DNA from: Fischerella muscicola PCC 7414
Lineage (GTDB): Bacteria > Cyanobacteriota > Cyanobacteriia > Cyanobacteriales > Nostocaceae
Direction: 5' to 3'
Assembly: GCF_000317205.1 (NCBI RefSeq)
Contig: NZ_AJLK01000047.1
Location: forward strand, 1 to 32,843
Length of the DNA stretch: 32,843 nucleotides
A program made the translations under genes and the position numbers. The notes below the pieces were generated by a model, which searched no databases, had not been told where the DNA came from, and worked only from the letters and a program-made list of their open reading frames with translations. Of this stretch, positions 24,360 to 32,107 are shown in pieces. Each line of letters starts with the position of its first letter. Positions within the stretch are counted from its first letter, which is position 1.

Positions 24360-25166
24360 TCATTCTTGGGGACGAAACATATGAGTATGTTCGGGATGAT
24401 ATAGGCGCGATCGCCCTGTACTTTCTTTGAGTGCAGGGCTGATCACATACAGTGTGGTACGGGTTAAATTTTCTTGATGGGTACAATCAGCCATTTTGTC
24501 AAGGGTAACTACCAAAATCTTCTCATCAGCCCAGCCCAGACGATAACAAATTGCCACAGGGGTTTCAGGTGGGTAATGTTCTTGTAATTTGGCTTGGGCT
24601 GCTTCGATATGACGCGCGCCCAGATAAAGGCACAAACTAGCTTGATGGGAAGCAAGGGAAGCTAATTCTTCTTTTGCAGGAACTTCTGTGCGTCCGCTGA
24701 TGCGCGTCAGGATGATTGTTTGTACCAAACCAGGAACAGTGAGTTCGACTTTGAGTTTGGCAGCAGCGGCTTGAAAAGCGCTAATACCTGGTACAACTTC
24801 AAAAGGAATTTCCGCCTCTGCCAAAAGCTGCATTTGTTCGTGAATCGCACTATAGAGGCTGGGATCACCAGAATGAAGACGGACAACAGACTGGTGCGAT
24901 CGCACCCTTTGTATCATCAGTGGCAGAATTTCTTCTAAAGTCTTATTCGCAGTTGGAATAATTTCTGCATCTTGGCGACAGAATTGTAAAATTTGTGGAG
25001 GCACTAAAGAATCAGCAAATAAAATTACATCAGCAGCCATCAAGATTTTTTGCGCCTTAATAGTTATTAGTTCAGGATCTCCAGGCCCTGCTCCTACTAT
25101 GTACACACATGAATTTAATGAATTTAAGTGATTTTTTTTATCTACTTCCTTAGAGTTATTACGCAT
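24360..25166 (-). CDS. cobM: Precorrin-4 C(11)-methyltransferase
   Basis: A 268-residue enzyme of the SUMT/CobA tetrapyrrole methylase fold that methylates precorrin-4 (or its cobalt form, CbiF) at C-11 in cobalamin synthesis. Marks: VYIVGAGPGDPELITIKAQK at the N-terminus (SAM-binding loop), RLHSGDPSLYSAIHEQM in the middle, FEVVPGISAFQAAAAKL, and TIILTRISGRTEVP, all typical of CobM/CbiF rather than other methylases of the pathway. The first 15 residues (MRNNSKEVDKKNHLN) are polar and outside the domain. No cobalamin riboswitch is visible upstream. No other cobalamin gene is in the window. Confidence 0.93.
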   Translation of the reverse strand: MRNNSKEVDKKNHLNSLNSCVYIVGAGPGDPELITIKAQKILMAADVILFADSLVPPQILQFCRQDAEIIPTANKTLEEILPLMIQRVRSHQSVVRLHSGDPSLYSAIHEQMQLLAEAEIPFEVVPGISAFQAAAAKLKVELTVPGLVQTIILTRISGRTEVPAKEELASLASHQASLCLYLGARHIEAAQAKLQEHYPPETPVAICYRLGWADEKILVVTLDKMADCTHQENLTRTTLYVISPALKESTGRSRLYHPEHTHMFRPQE

Positions 25167-25229
25167 AAAAAAATTAGATAATTAATAAAAAAATTTTTTT
25201 GAGATTTTCTCAGTATCTTTCCGGATCGA

Positions 25230-25303
25230 CTCTCCCTATCTAGTAGAGATGAATGGTAGATGCACCCTGGTTAAGCCCTAGAGAAAACTCTGGGGCATTT
25301 TTT
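25230..25303 (+). ncRNA. Candidate small RNA ending in a Rho-independent terminator
   Basis: A plus-strand hairpin, GCCCTAGAG (25275-25283), AAAA loop and CTCTGGGGC (25288-25296, one wobble pair), is followed by A and six T. No plus-strand gene lies upstream, so the terminator implies a short independent transcript. TATCTA near 25237 may be a -10 box; the 5' end is a guess. A mini-frame at 25249-25281 (MNGRCTLVKP) ends with its stop codon inside the stem, as in leader peptides, but no plus-strand gene follows. No known small RNA family was recognised. Confidence 0.4.
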
Positions 25304-25382
25304 ATTTTTGAGTCAATGTAGAGATAAACCCTCAGTCGCAGCAGATTAATCACAAAAGTACGAAGAATCAACCAGTTAATAG

Positions 25383-25473
25383 TACTCGACCACATAAGTT
25401 TTAATTCTTTGCGAGGCGTCAGATCCCCGACTTTTAAAAAAAGTCGGGGATCTAAGTCCACCTATCAAAATCA
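25383..25473. repeat. Dispersed palindromic element, copy 2 (MITE-like)
   Basis: Starts TACTCGACCACATAAGTTTT and ends CCTATCAAAATCA like copy 1, with the same GCGAGGCGTC block. The hairpin has 15-bp arms (AGATCCCCGACTTTT at 25421-25435; complement at 25439-25453) and a loop of three A. Same orientation as copy 1 on the plus strand. Confidence 0.8.
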
Positions 25474-25571
25474 ATTTGGTGAACTAGTAGCAGCATTATA
25501 GAGTGTGATCACGCAAGACAGAACAGAGCGGTTGCGATTTCCAATCGCCTGAAACAAAATACCATTAAGGA

Positions 25572-26954
25572 TTAAATCGCCCGTGAAAACTTTTGCTCTT
25601 GTATATTTCGATGAGCATCAAAATTAACAGCAATATTTCTCACCAATAATCTGCCAATTTCTGTAATACCAATCTCCTTCTTTGATAAGCTAACTAGCCC
25701 ATCAGATTCTAAAACTTTTAATGCTGCTAATTCTTTGGCAAAATACTCATCAAAACAGATATGATATTTATTCTCAATGTCTGGCTTATGCAGTTTGGCA
25801 TGAGACATCAGCCGCATAATCACATCCCGTCTGAGAATATCATCCCCAGTTAACTTAATACCTTTAGCAATGGGTAAAACACCCGCATCAATTAGCTGAT
25901 AATAATCACTCAAGCGCTTGTGGTTCTGGGCATAGGCATCTTCTAGCATACTGACCGATGTCGCACCAAAACCAAAAAGTTCTGCTTGCCCCCAAGTAGT
26001 ATAACCTTGGAAGTTACGCTTCAATGTGTAGTTGCGTTGAGCGATCGCTAATTCATCATGGGGTTTGGCAAAATGATCCATGCCAATGAAGAGATATTGA
26101 CTATTAGTTAACTCTTCAATAGTCATTTTCAAAATCTCTAATTTCTCCTGTGCTGCTGGTAGTGCATCCTTGGCAATTTTTTTCTGCGCTGGTTTTATCC
26201 AGGGAACATAAGCAAAGTTAAATACTGCTATACGATCCGGATCTAACTCTATAGTCTTTTTAATTGTTTCGTGAAAGCTCTGGTAAGTTTGATATGGTAG
26301 ACCATAAATTAAGTCTACATTCACACTTTGAAACCCTGCTTCTCTAATCCAGTCCATGACTTCAAATAGTGCTTTCTCTGGCTGGACGCGATTAATAGCC
26401 GCTTGCACTTGGGGATTAAAATCCTGAATACCAAAACTAATACGGTTGAAGCCAATCTCTTTGAGAAAGAAAATGTAGTCTTTATCAACGTAGCGGGGAT
26501 TTATTTCGAGGGAGATTTCTGCTTGTGGATCAAGGTGAAAGTGGCGAGTAATATTGTTCCACAGTTTTTCTACCTGTTCTAAACTTAAGTAGTTTGGGGT
26601 TCCTCCACCCCAGTGTATCTGCACTACTTTTCTATCTGTATCAATCAAAGATGCTGTATGTTTGATTTCTCGACCCAGATATTCTAGATAAGGTTTGGCA
26701 ATATTCTTGTTATGAGAAATCACTACATTGCAGCCACAAAAATAGCAAGCACTCTGACAAAAGGGAATATGAAAGTACAAAGACAGAGGCGTTTTTCTTT
26801 GATTTGAAGCAGCGATCGCTTCTTCAAATTCAGATGCTGTAAAAGCTTCATTCAGTTCTGTAGCGGGTGGATAACTAGTGTATCTAGGTGTGGGAATATC
26901 GTATTTTTTGATGATATCTATATCGAACTTCACACCAGGAATTTGCAAAACCAT
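25572..26954 (-). CDS. hemN: Oxygen-independent coproporphyrinogen III oxidase
   Basis: A 460-residue radical SAM enzyme that turns coproporphyrinogen III into protoporphyrinogen IX without oxygen. The cluster motif FCQSACYFCGC at 65-75 has C66, C70, C73 and the extra C75 of true HemN, which sets it apart from the heme chaperone HemW. GGGTPNYL, the N-terminal YTSYPPATELNEAF and NFAYVPWIKPAQKKI are further HemN marks. SD-like GGA lies upstream of ATG 26954. The heme oxygenase gene is directly upstream on the same strand, about 125 bp away, a pairing known from low-oxygen gene clusters of cyanobacteria (ho2, hemN and chlA2, activated by ChlR in Synechocystis). Low-oxygen induction here is inference. 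Confidence 0.94.
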   Translation of the reverse strand: MVLQIPGVKFDIDIIKKYDIPTPRYTSYPPATELNEAFTASEFEEAIAASNQRKTPLSLYFHIPFCQSACYFCGCNVVISHNKNIAKPYLEYLGREIKHTASLIDTDRKVVQIHWGGGTPNYLSLEQVEKLWNNITRHFHLDPQAEISLEINPRYVDKDYIFFLKEIGFNRISFGIQDFNPQVQAAINRVQPEKALFEVMDWIREAGFQSVNVDLIYGLPYQTYQSFHETIKKTIELDPDRIAVFNFAYVPWIKPAQKKIAKDALPAAQEKLEILKMTIEELTNSQYLFIGMDHFAKPHDELAIAQRNYTLKRNFQGYTTWGQAELFGFGATSVSMLEDAYAQNHKRLSDYYQLIDAGVLPIAKGIKLTGDDILRRDVIMRLMSHAKLHKPDIENKYHICFDEYFAKELAALKVLESDGLVSLSKKEIGITEIGRLLVRNIAVNFDAHRNIQEQKFSRAI

Positions 26955-26990
26955 TGAATTTTTCCAGTGAATAAGGGTATATGAGTATAT

Positions 26991-27081
26991 AGGTGTAGGG
27001 GTGTGGGGGTGTAGGTGAAATATGAAGATGTAGGAATTTAATTCATCCCTTACCCCCTTACACCCTTATTTTCCTACACCC
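26991..27081. repeat. GGTGTAGGGGTG inverted repeat between ho and hemN
   Basis: GGTGTAGGGGTGTGGGGGTG (26991-27010) and a downstream block with ACCCCCTTACACCC and CCTACACCCC form imperfect inverted arms. In a shared ho-hemN transcript this would fold into a long stem between the two genes. Confidence 0.65.
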
Positions 27082-27798
27082 CTAATTAGCAGCAGCGGCT
27101 TCCGTGCTACCAGTGTTATGACTACGAGTTAGGGAATTAAATAATAGCTGACCAATTGCTTGAATTAAATTTCCTTCTAGTTCTTGAGCCATTTTCATAT
27201 TGAAACTGAAGGCATTATTTGCTTCTGCGACAATTTTTTCTGCTGTGGAATCATCAACATTTAATGTGTTTAATGCCTGACGATACTTGTCTTTAAAAGC
27301 CTTTTTGTCAGGAATTTGGTCAAAGTTATAAAAAGACGTACCTTGATAATCTTCTAGCTTTAAGACTGACTGAGCAATTTTCTGTAACATCTGACCCCCG
27401 GAAAGATCGCCCATGTAGCGGGTATATGCGTGTCCAATCAGTAACTCAGGTGCTGTTGCAGATACTTCTTGAATTCGAGCGATATAATTCTGGGCGACGG
27501 GAGATATTTTGACGTGCGATCGCCAGTCTTTACCGTAGTAAAATTCCATATCTTTCTCTAAAGCAGCTTGGCGATTTAGTTCTGGGAAATAAATGCTGCC
27601 GACTATGGCATGATCTTGGTGTTTTTCTATCTCGGCTTCCAGTTGGCTGTAGACGTAATACAAGTTACCTAAAAACTTGGCAAAGCAGTCTCTATCTACA
27701 ACCCCTTTGAGAAAACACTTCATGAACCCCACGTTTTCTGCTGCTGTATGGGATTTTTGGGTTCCGGTACGAAGCTTAATCGCTAAATTGCTACTCAT
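27082..27798 (-). CDS. ho: Biliverdin-producing heme oxygenase
   Basis: A 238-residue soluble enzyme that opens heme to biliverdin, releasing CO and iron, with ferredoxin as electron donor; biliverdin is the precursor of phycobilins. The proximal heme ligand is H17 in TQKSHTAAENVGFMKCFL. The distal helix reads GHAYTRYMGDLSGGQML (about 122-138), with the glycines that leave room for oxygen. AAGGAA is 7 nt before ATG 27798. Placement next to hemN suggests it is the low-oxygen isoform (ho2-like) rather than the constitutive one, but sequence alone does not settle this. The C-terminal tail (SHNTGSTEAAAAN) is variable in the family. Confidence 0.95.
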   Translation of the reverse strand: MSSNLAIKLRTGTQKSHTAAENVGFMKCFLKGVVDRDCFAKFLGNLYYVYSQLEAEIEKHQDHAIVGSIYFPELNRQAALEKDMEFYYGKDWRSHVKISPVAQNYIARIQEVSATAPELLIGHAYTRYMGDLSGGQMLQKIAQSVLKLEDYQGTSFYNFDQIPDKKAFKDKYRQALNTLNVDDSTAEKIVAEANNAFSFNMKMAQELEGNLIQAIGQLLFNSLTRSHNTGSTEAAAAN

Positions 27799-28404
27799 CG
27801 GTTTGTTCCTTCATCTCAAAACGCAAGCTGATACCTATCAGTTCACTGTCAACGCCAGCGTTGAAGAATCGTTATTCAGGTTTAGGAAAGGATCTGCATC
27901 ATCACCGCCAGCTGATCACAACACCGATGCAGACCCAAGCCATCTTGATTTCTACCAAAATCATTTAACTATTATTCTCTAAATAACCATATAGCTATTT
28001 ATATTTTTTCATATTTCTCTAGTTTTGGATACAGGCGGTGTAGTTGAGAAAGCAGAATTTTCCTTGTAGTACTACATTTGCCTTCAGAACCACTCTTTTT
28101 TCTGGCGACTGCAAGTCGCGGCTACACAAAGGGAGTCTCTTACGCAGACTAGAGAATAAAGGGGGTAATTTAATCGGCTTGTTAGCAAACTGATTTTCAA
28201 AATTAATTTAAAATTTATGGATGTGCTGTGCGATCGCATAGCGCATCTGTATTTTTGTAAAGTTTCCTACATCCTTACACCCTAAAGCCTATTTTCTAGT
28301 CCCTATATTCGCTAACGTTATTAAGTTAGTCAAAAGTACCAGCAACAGTGATCAAACTGGTAACCGAGAACTAACAACTGATAACTGTTAAATGGAGAGC
28401 AACC
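27799..28404. other. 606-bp gap between divergent ho and acyltransferase genes
   Basis: No gene supported. It should hold the ho promoter (minus) and that of the acyltransferase (plus). Repeats seen: GGCGACTGCAAGTCGCGGCTAC near 28095 (part of a known-looking intergenic palindrome), a HIP1-centred palindrome at 28220-28247, and CTGATAACTGTTA near 28378. Confidence 0.55.
28220..28247. repeat. 28-bp imperfect palindrome centred on HIP1
   Basis: GATGTGCTGTGCGAT and ATCGCATAGCGCATC are complementary at all but two positions, with GCGATCGC at the centre. An intergenic repeat about 160 nt upstream of the acyltransferase gene. Confidence 0.6.
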
Positions 28405-29829
28405 TTGCCTGATTCCATGCAACATGCCCAGTCACGGTTGGAGTTTATTCCACAACGCTTCAACCCTGTTGTACTCCGTCTCGCCCAGTGGTTACTGCCT
28501 ATTTTGCTACGGTTTCGGCTAAGGCGGTGGTTGCCAGCTGGAATTTCGCGCATTCAAGTCAAGAATGCAGAAATTTTAGCCGAGTTATATCAACAATTCC
28601 AAGCTGGCAAAATTCGCTTTTTGATGGCATTTCGACATCCAGAGGTAGACGATCCCCTGTGTATGTTATACCTGCTTTCCAGAGCAGTGCCACGGGTTGC
28701 ACGTCAGCAAGGAATTCCCTTGCAATACCCAATTCATTCACACTTCATTTATGAACGGGGAATGTTATTGTGGGCGGGAGACTGGCTAGGCTGGTTTTTC
28801 TCAAATTTAGGGGGAACTCCCATTCGCCGGGGTAAGCGACTCGACAAGCTAGGTATTCAAAATGCCCGAAATTTGTTTGCTAACGCTAAAATGCCGATCG
28901 CAGTAGCTCCCGAAGGTGCTACCAATGGACACAGTGGTATTGTTAGCCCTTTAGAACCTGGTGTTGCTCAATTTGGGTTTTGGTGTGTAGAAGATTTGCA
29001 TAAAGCCAACCGTTCCGAAGAAGTTTTGATTGTACCGATCGCACTTCAGTATAGTTATGTGAAACCACCTTGGGCAAAACTGGATTGGCTGTTGAGTAAA
29101 CTAGAAGCTGATTGTGGTTTACCAGTACAGACTATTGGCACATCTGAGATCGCTAACCCAGAAGAGATACACTATCCACGTCTGTTGCGGCTAGCGGAAC
29201 ACCTTTTAACAGAGATGGAAGGATTTTATCAACGTTTTTATTATCAACATCTCGCTGCAATTGATCATGATGTTGAGACTAGGGGCAATGCTAATGAGAT
29301 GTTAATGGCGAGACTGCATCGCTTACAAGATACAGCTTTAAAAGTTGCTGAGCAATATTTTAAACTACAACCACAAGGAAATTTTATTGACCGTTGTCGC
29401 CGTTTGGAAGAAGCTGGTTGGAGTTATATTTACAGAGAAGACGTGTCAGATATTAACGCTTTACCACCCTTCCAACGAGGATTAGCGGACTGGGTAGCAG
29501 CAGAAGCAGAACTGCGAATGCGACATATGCGGTTGGTAGAAACTTTTGTAGCAGTTACGGGGACTTATGTCAAGGAAAAACCTACTCCAGAAAGGTTTGC
29601 AGAGACAGCGCTACTAATATTTGATATGATTGCCCGAATCAGAAATAACACAAAACTACCAGGACGTCCCCGTTTGGGTTGGCGACAAGCACTAATTACA
29701 GTTGGTGAACCAATATCAGTTACAGAACGCTGGGCAAAATCTCAAAGCGATCGCCATGCAGCAAGAGTTGGGGTGACTGAGTTGACAAAAGAACTGCATC
29801 AAGCTTTAGAACAATTAATTAAGGCATAA
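28405..29829 (+). CDS. PlsC-like 1-acylglycerol-3-phosphate acyltransferase family protein
   Basis: A 474-residue protein, about twice the size of ordinary PlsC. The acyltransferase motifs are in residues 70-180: RFLMAFRHPEVDDPL with H78 and D83 (HX4D), FFSNLGGTPIRRGKR for the glycerol-phosphate motif, and APEGATNGHSG (169-171 PEG). A hydrophobic N-terminal segment (VVLRLAQWLLPILLRF) may sit in the membrane. Residues from about 260 on are helical and unassigned, likely a cyanobacterial extension. The start is TTG 28405, supported by GGAG 7 nt upstream; ATG 28417 is the alternative. The lipid acceptor is not certain. Standing alone on the plus strand. Confidence 0.85.
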   Translation: MPDSMQHAQSRLEFIPQRFNPVVLRLAQWLLPILLRFRLRRWLPAGISRIQVKNAEILAELYQQFQAGKIRFLMAFRHPEVDDPLCMLYLLSRAVPRVARQQGIPLQYPIHSHFIYERGMLLWAGDWLGWFFSNLGGTPIRRGKRLDKLGIQNARNLFANAKMPIAVAPEGATNGHSGIVSPLEPGVAQFGFWCVEDLHKANRSEEVLIVPIALQYSYVKPPWAKLDWLLSKLEADCGLPVQTIGTSEIANPEEIHYPRLLRLAEHLLTEMEGFYQRFYYQHLAAIDHDVETRGNANEMLMARLHRLQDTALKVAEQYFKLQPQGNFIDRCRRLEEAGWSYIYREDVSDINALPPFQRGLADWVAAEAELRMRHMRLVETFVAVTGTYVKEKPTPERFAETALLIFDMIARIRNNTKLPGRPRLGWRQALITVGEPISVTERWAKSQSDRHAARVGVTELTKELHQALEQLIKA

Positions 29830-29844
29830 GGTGTTTTGACTCTA

Positions 29845-29985
29845 TCATGTAGTATTTGTCTGCTTGTAGACATGCTGAGTGATCGCCAACAAGGGCATCG
29901 CTAACTGATTGCTGAGATTACCTGCTAATTCAATCATGGCTTGGGCGATCGTCCGAAATACCACCCAATTGAAAACCGATTTCAT
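29845..29985 (-). CDS. Possible 46-residue small protein
   Basis: An open frame MKSVFNWVVFRTIAQAMIEL with a following AGNLSNQLAMPLLAITQHVY and a polar tail. Residues 4-38 could form an amphipathic helix. No family was recognised, no clear ribosome binding site, and it lies convergent to the acyltransferase gene. It could equally be a remnant of a longer gene or chance. Confidence 0.2.
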   Translation of the reverse strand: MKSVFNWVVFRTIAQAMIELAGNLSNQLAMPLLAITQHVYKQTNTT

Positions 29986-30033
29986 CAGGTAGATGTTTTT
30001 TAATGATTCTGGAGCTGTTTGTTTAGCGAACGT

Positions 30034-30091
30034 TTGGCCAGATCCCCGACTTTTTTAAAAAGTCGGGGATCTGGCCAACCTATCAAAATCA
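30034..30091. repeat. Dispersed palindromic element, copy 3 (partial)
   Basis: The palindrome has perfect 22-bp arms at 30034-30055 and 30057-30078 (TTGGCCAGATCCCCGAC... with T/A centre), the longest of the family. The right flank CAACCTATCAAAATCAATG matches copies 1 and 2; the left flank does not match them. It ends about 30 nt before the small secreted-protein gene. Confidence 0.8.
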
Positions 30092-30122
30092 ATGTGTGAA
30101 CTACTACTTAGAATTTAGTGTC

Positions 30123-30446
30123 ATGAAAAAATCACTTGTCAGTTTTGTGGCAATGTTGCCCATGATTTCGCTTCTCCTTTTAAACTTTACACAAAGAGCA
30201 GATGCACAGGCTAGTGAGGCGACGCTTGATACGCTTCAAATCTGCAATACCATTATGAATATGCATGATGCCGATCCACAGAACCCTGAACTTATTATGG
30301 GGCGTAGAGAATGCAATGCCCGTGCTTATATGGTTCAGCTTTGTGCCTCCTCTACTGCCTCAACTGGCTGCTGGGATGCAAACTATCCTAATCCTGTGGA
30401 TCTTGACAACGATGACCTTATAACCATCATCCAGAACAATCAGTAA
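30123..30446 (+). CDS. Small secreted protein with four cysteines, unknown function
   Basis: A 107-residue protein starting MKKSLVSFVAMLPMISLLLL, a clear Sec signal peptide with a cleavage site near 28-30 (RADAQA). The mature part of about 78 residues has four cysteines, C41, C64, C74 and C83, which could make two disulfides, in the contexts QICNTIM, RRECNARAYM, QLCASS and TGCWDANYPN. No family was recognised. The frame is open for 9 codons upstream of ATG 30123, but the signal peptide begins at that ATG. A dispersed palindrome ends about 30 nt before it, so the promoter may be within or directly beside the element. Likely periplasmic or released. Confidence 0.72.
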   Translation: MKKSLVSFVAMLPMISLLLLNFTQRADAQASEATLDTLQICNTIMNMHDADPQNPELIMGRRECNARAYMVQLCASSTASTGCWDANYPNPVDLDNDDLITIIQNNQ

Positions 30447-30494
30447 CGTAAAATTATTGAAATAAGTTCGTAGTAAGTTACTCTAGGCCTTTTT

Positions 30495-30512
30495 TGAGGA
30501 CTAAAGTCCTCA
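30495..30512. repeat. TGAGGACT...AGTCCTCA palindrome
   Basis: 8-bp arms with an AA centre, followed by CTACAAAC, in the short gap between the convergent ends of the secreted-protein gene and ychF. A T-run precedes it and TTTTAATT follows; it may work as a terminator. Confidence 0.55.
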
Positions 30513-30530
30513 CTACAAACTTTTAATTAT

Positions 30531-31622
30531 TTACACATTAAATCTGAACAGCATCACGTCACCTTCCTTGACGACGTAATCTTTTCCTTCGCTGCGAACT
30601 AAGCCTTTTTCCTTTGCAGCAGTCATAGAACCAGCTGCGACTAAATCATCGTAAGCAACTGTTTCAGCACGAATAAATCCACGTTCAAAATCGCTGTGAA
30701 TTACGCCTGCTGCTTGCGGTGCTAGCATTCCGGCTTTAATTGTCCAAGCGCGGGTTTCTTTTTCACCAGAGGTGAAATAAGTACGTAATCCTAAGAGTGT
30801 GTAAGTGGCACGAATGAGTGATTTCAAACCACCTTCTTCTACACCTAAAGATGCGAGAAAATCTGCTCTTTCTTCCTCTGATAATTCGATTAATTCTGCT
30901 TCTACTTGTGCCGAAACGACAACAACTTGAGCATTTTCTGTTGCGGCAATTTGTCTGACTTTTTCGACGAATTCATTACCTGTTGCTAATTCATCTTCAG
31001 AGACGTTGGCAGCATAAATTATTGGTTTTGATGTCAGTAAACCTAATAGTTTAATAACTGCTGTTTCTTCTTCTGTTAAACTAATTTGCCGTACTGATTT
31101 ACCTTCATTTAATGCCGCAGCTAATTTTTCCAATACTGTTAGTTCAAATTGTGCTTCTTTGCTGGTACGAGCTTGTTTTTTAGTGCGTTCAATGCGGCGT
31201 TCGATTTGGGCTAAATCAGCTAAACCTAGTTCCAAATTAATTGTCTCAATATCCCGCGCGGGGTCTACTGAACCAGCAACGTGAATAATGTCATCATTTT
31301 CAAAACAACGCACTACATGGACAATGGCATCAACTTCGCGAATATGAGACAAAAATTGATTACCGAGTCCCTCACCCTGACTTGCACCTTTCACTAAACC
31401 GGCGATATCCACGAACTCAACGCGGGCCGGGATAATTTGCACCGACTTGGAAATCTTACCTAAAACATTTAACCGTTCGTCTGGCACTGCCACAACACCG
31501 ACATTCGGTTCTATTGTACAAAATGGGAAGTTAGCAGCTTCTGCCTTGGCATTAGCAACTAAAGCGTTAAATAACGTAGATTTTCCAACGTTGGGAAGTC
31601 CGACAATCCCGGCTCTCAGCAT
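30531..31622 (-). CDS. ychF: YchF family GTPase/ATPase
   Basis: A 363-residue P-loop protein of the Obg/YchF group (OLA1 in eukaryotes), which binds ATP in preference to GTP and associates with ribosomes. G1 motif GLPNVGKST at 8-16, G3 DIAGLVKGASQGEGLG near 69-84, and the G4 position reads AANVSEDE, the NxxE variant that explains the ATP preference. A coiled-coil region follows (IERRIERTKKQARTSKEAQ), and the C-terminal TGS domain reads RAWTIKAGMLAPQAAGVIHS and ends VVKEGDVMLFRFNV. Full length. The proline-rich mini-gene lies 51 nt upstream on the same strand. Confidence 0.96.
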   Translation of the reverse strand: MLRAGIVGLPNVGKSTLFNALVANAKAEAANFPFCTIEPNVGVVAVPDERLNVLGKISKSVQIIPARVEFVDIAGLVKGASQGEGLGNQFLSHIREVDAIVHVVRCFENDDIIHVAGSVDPARDIETINLELGLADLAQIERRIERTKKQARTSKEAQFELTVLEKLAAALNEGKSVRQISLTEEETAVIKLLGLLTSKPIIYAANVSEDELATGNEFVEKVRQIAATENAQVVVVSAQVEAELIELSEEERADFLASLGVEEGGLKSLIRATYTLLGLRTYFTSGEKETRAWTIKAGMLAPQAAGVIHSDFERGFIRAETVAYDDLVAAGSMTAAKEKGLVRSEGKDYVVKEGDVMLFRFNV

Positions 31623-31673
31623 GTTAGATTTTAGATTTGAAGTTGAAACTAGACGAAATCAATTTTAAACAGG

Positions 31674-31889
31674 TTAGGGGATTGTTTGCGGTATTGTTCC
31701 TGGAACTGTTTGAGGAATGGGACCGGGTACGGTTTGTGGTATGGGTGCTGGTACGGTTTCAGGAACTGGATCTGGTATGGGTTGGGGAACTGTTGGCCCT
31801 GGTGTGGGTTCAGTTGGGGGTACAGGATTTGGTTCTGGGTTAGGAATTGGTGGTTCGTTGGGTTGAGGTTCAGAAATTAAATAAATCAT
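31674..31889 (-). CDS. Proline-rich mini-protein upstream of ychF
   Basis: A 71-residue frame, MIYLISEPQPNEPPIPNPEP, then Pro in nearly every second or third position. The second half repeats PIPQTVPG-like units (PAPIPQTVPG, PIPQTVPG, TIPQTIP). No signal peptide, no membrane segment. No strong ribosome binding site before ATG 31889. It may be a real disordered protein made with YchF or may be a G/T-rich low-complexity stretch that happens to be open; the consistent proline and absence of stops favour the first. Confidence 0.5.
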   Translation of the reverse strand: MIYLISEPQPNEPPIPNPEPNPVPPTEPTPGPTVPQPIPDPVPETVPAPIPQTVPGPIPQTVPGTIPQTIP

Positions 31890-32107
31890 GTAATTCTTTT
31901 GCCAATATTCAACTTTTCCAACCTAGATGACAAACAACACTACTGACATCTTCCTAAATATCTATACCCTGATTGAGACTGTGTAAAATTTGGTAATTAT
32001 AGAACTAATTGACAAATTAATTCATATTAATTGTTCTAGTTATTTCTACTAGTCGAGCGATCGCACGTCCGATTCAAACCCTGACTAATACCATTTCACG
32101 GTGAACT

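Larger units (their letters stand above)
25167..25571. other. 405-bp gap between cobM and hemN
   Basis: Holds a candidate plus-strand small RNA with a terminator (25230-25303) and copy 2 of the dispersed palindromic element (25383-25473). The cobM promoter should lie here as well; A/T runs near 25180-25200 precede the gene. No cobalamin-riboswitch conserved boxes were seen. Confidence 0.6.

Noticed and set aside
25167-25240. Cobalamin riboswitch upstream of cobM
   Set aside because: No B12-box or other conserved cobalamin-riboswitch blocks were seen; the leader is mostly A/T runs.
25240-25461. 73-codon minus-strand frame between cobM and hemN
   Set aside because: It reads through the palindromic element and the small-RNA terminator and has no protein-like pattern.
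27677-27982. Plus-strand frame of 101 codons over the start of ho
   Set aside because: Half of it is antisense to the well-supported heme oxygenase gene; the rest has no recognisable features.
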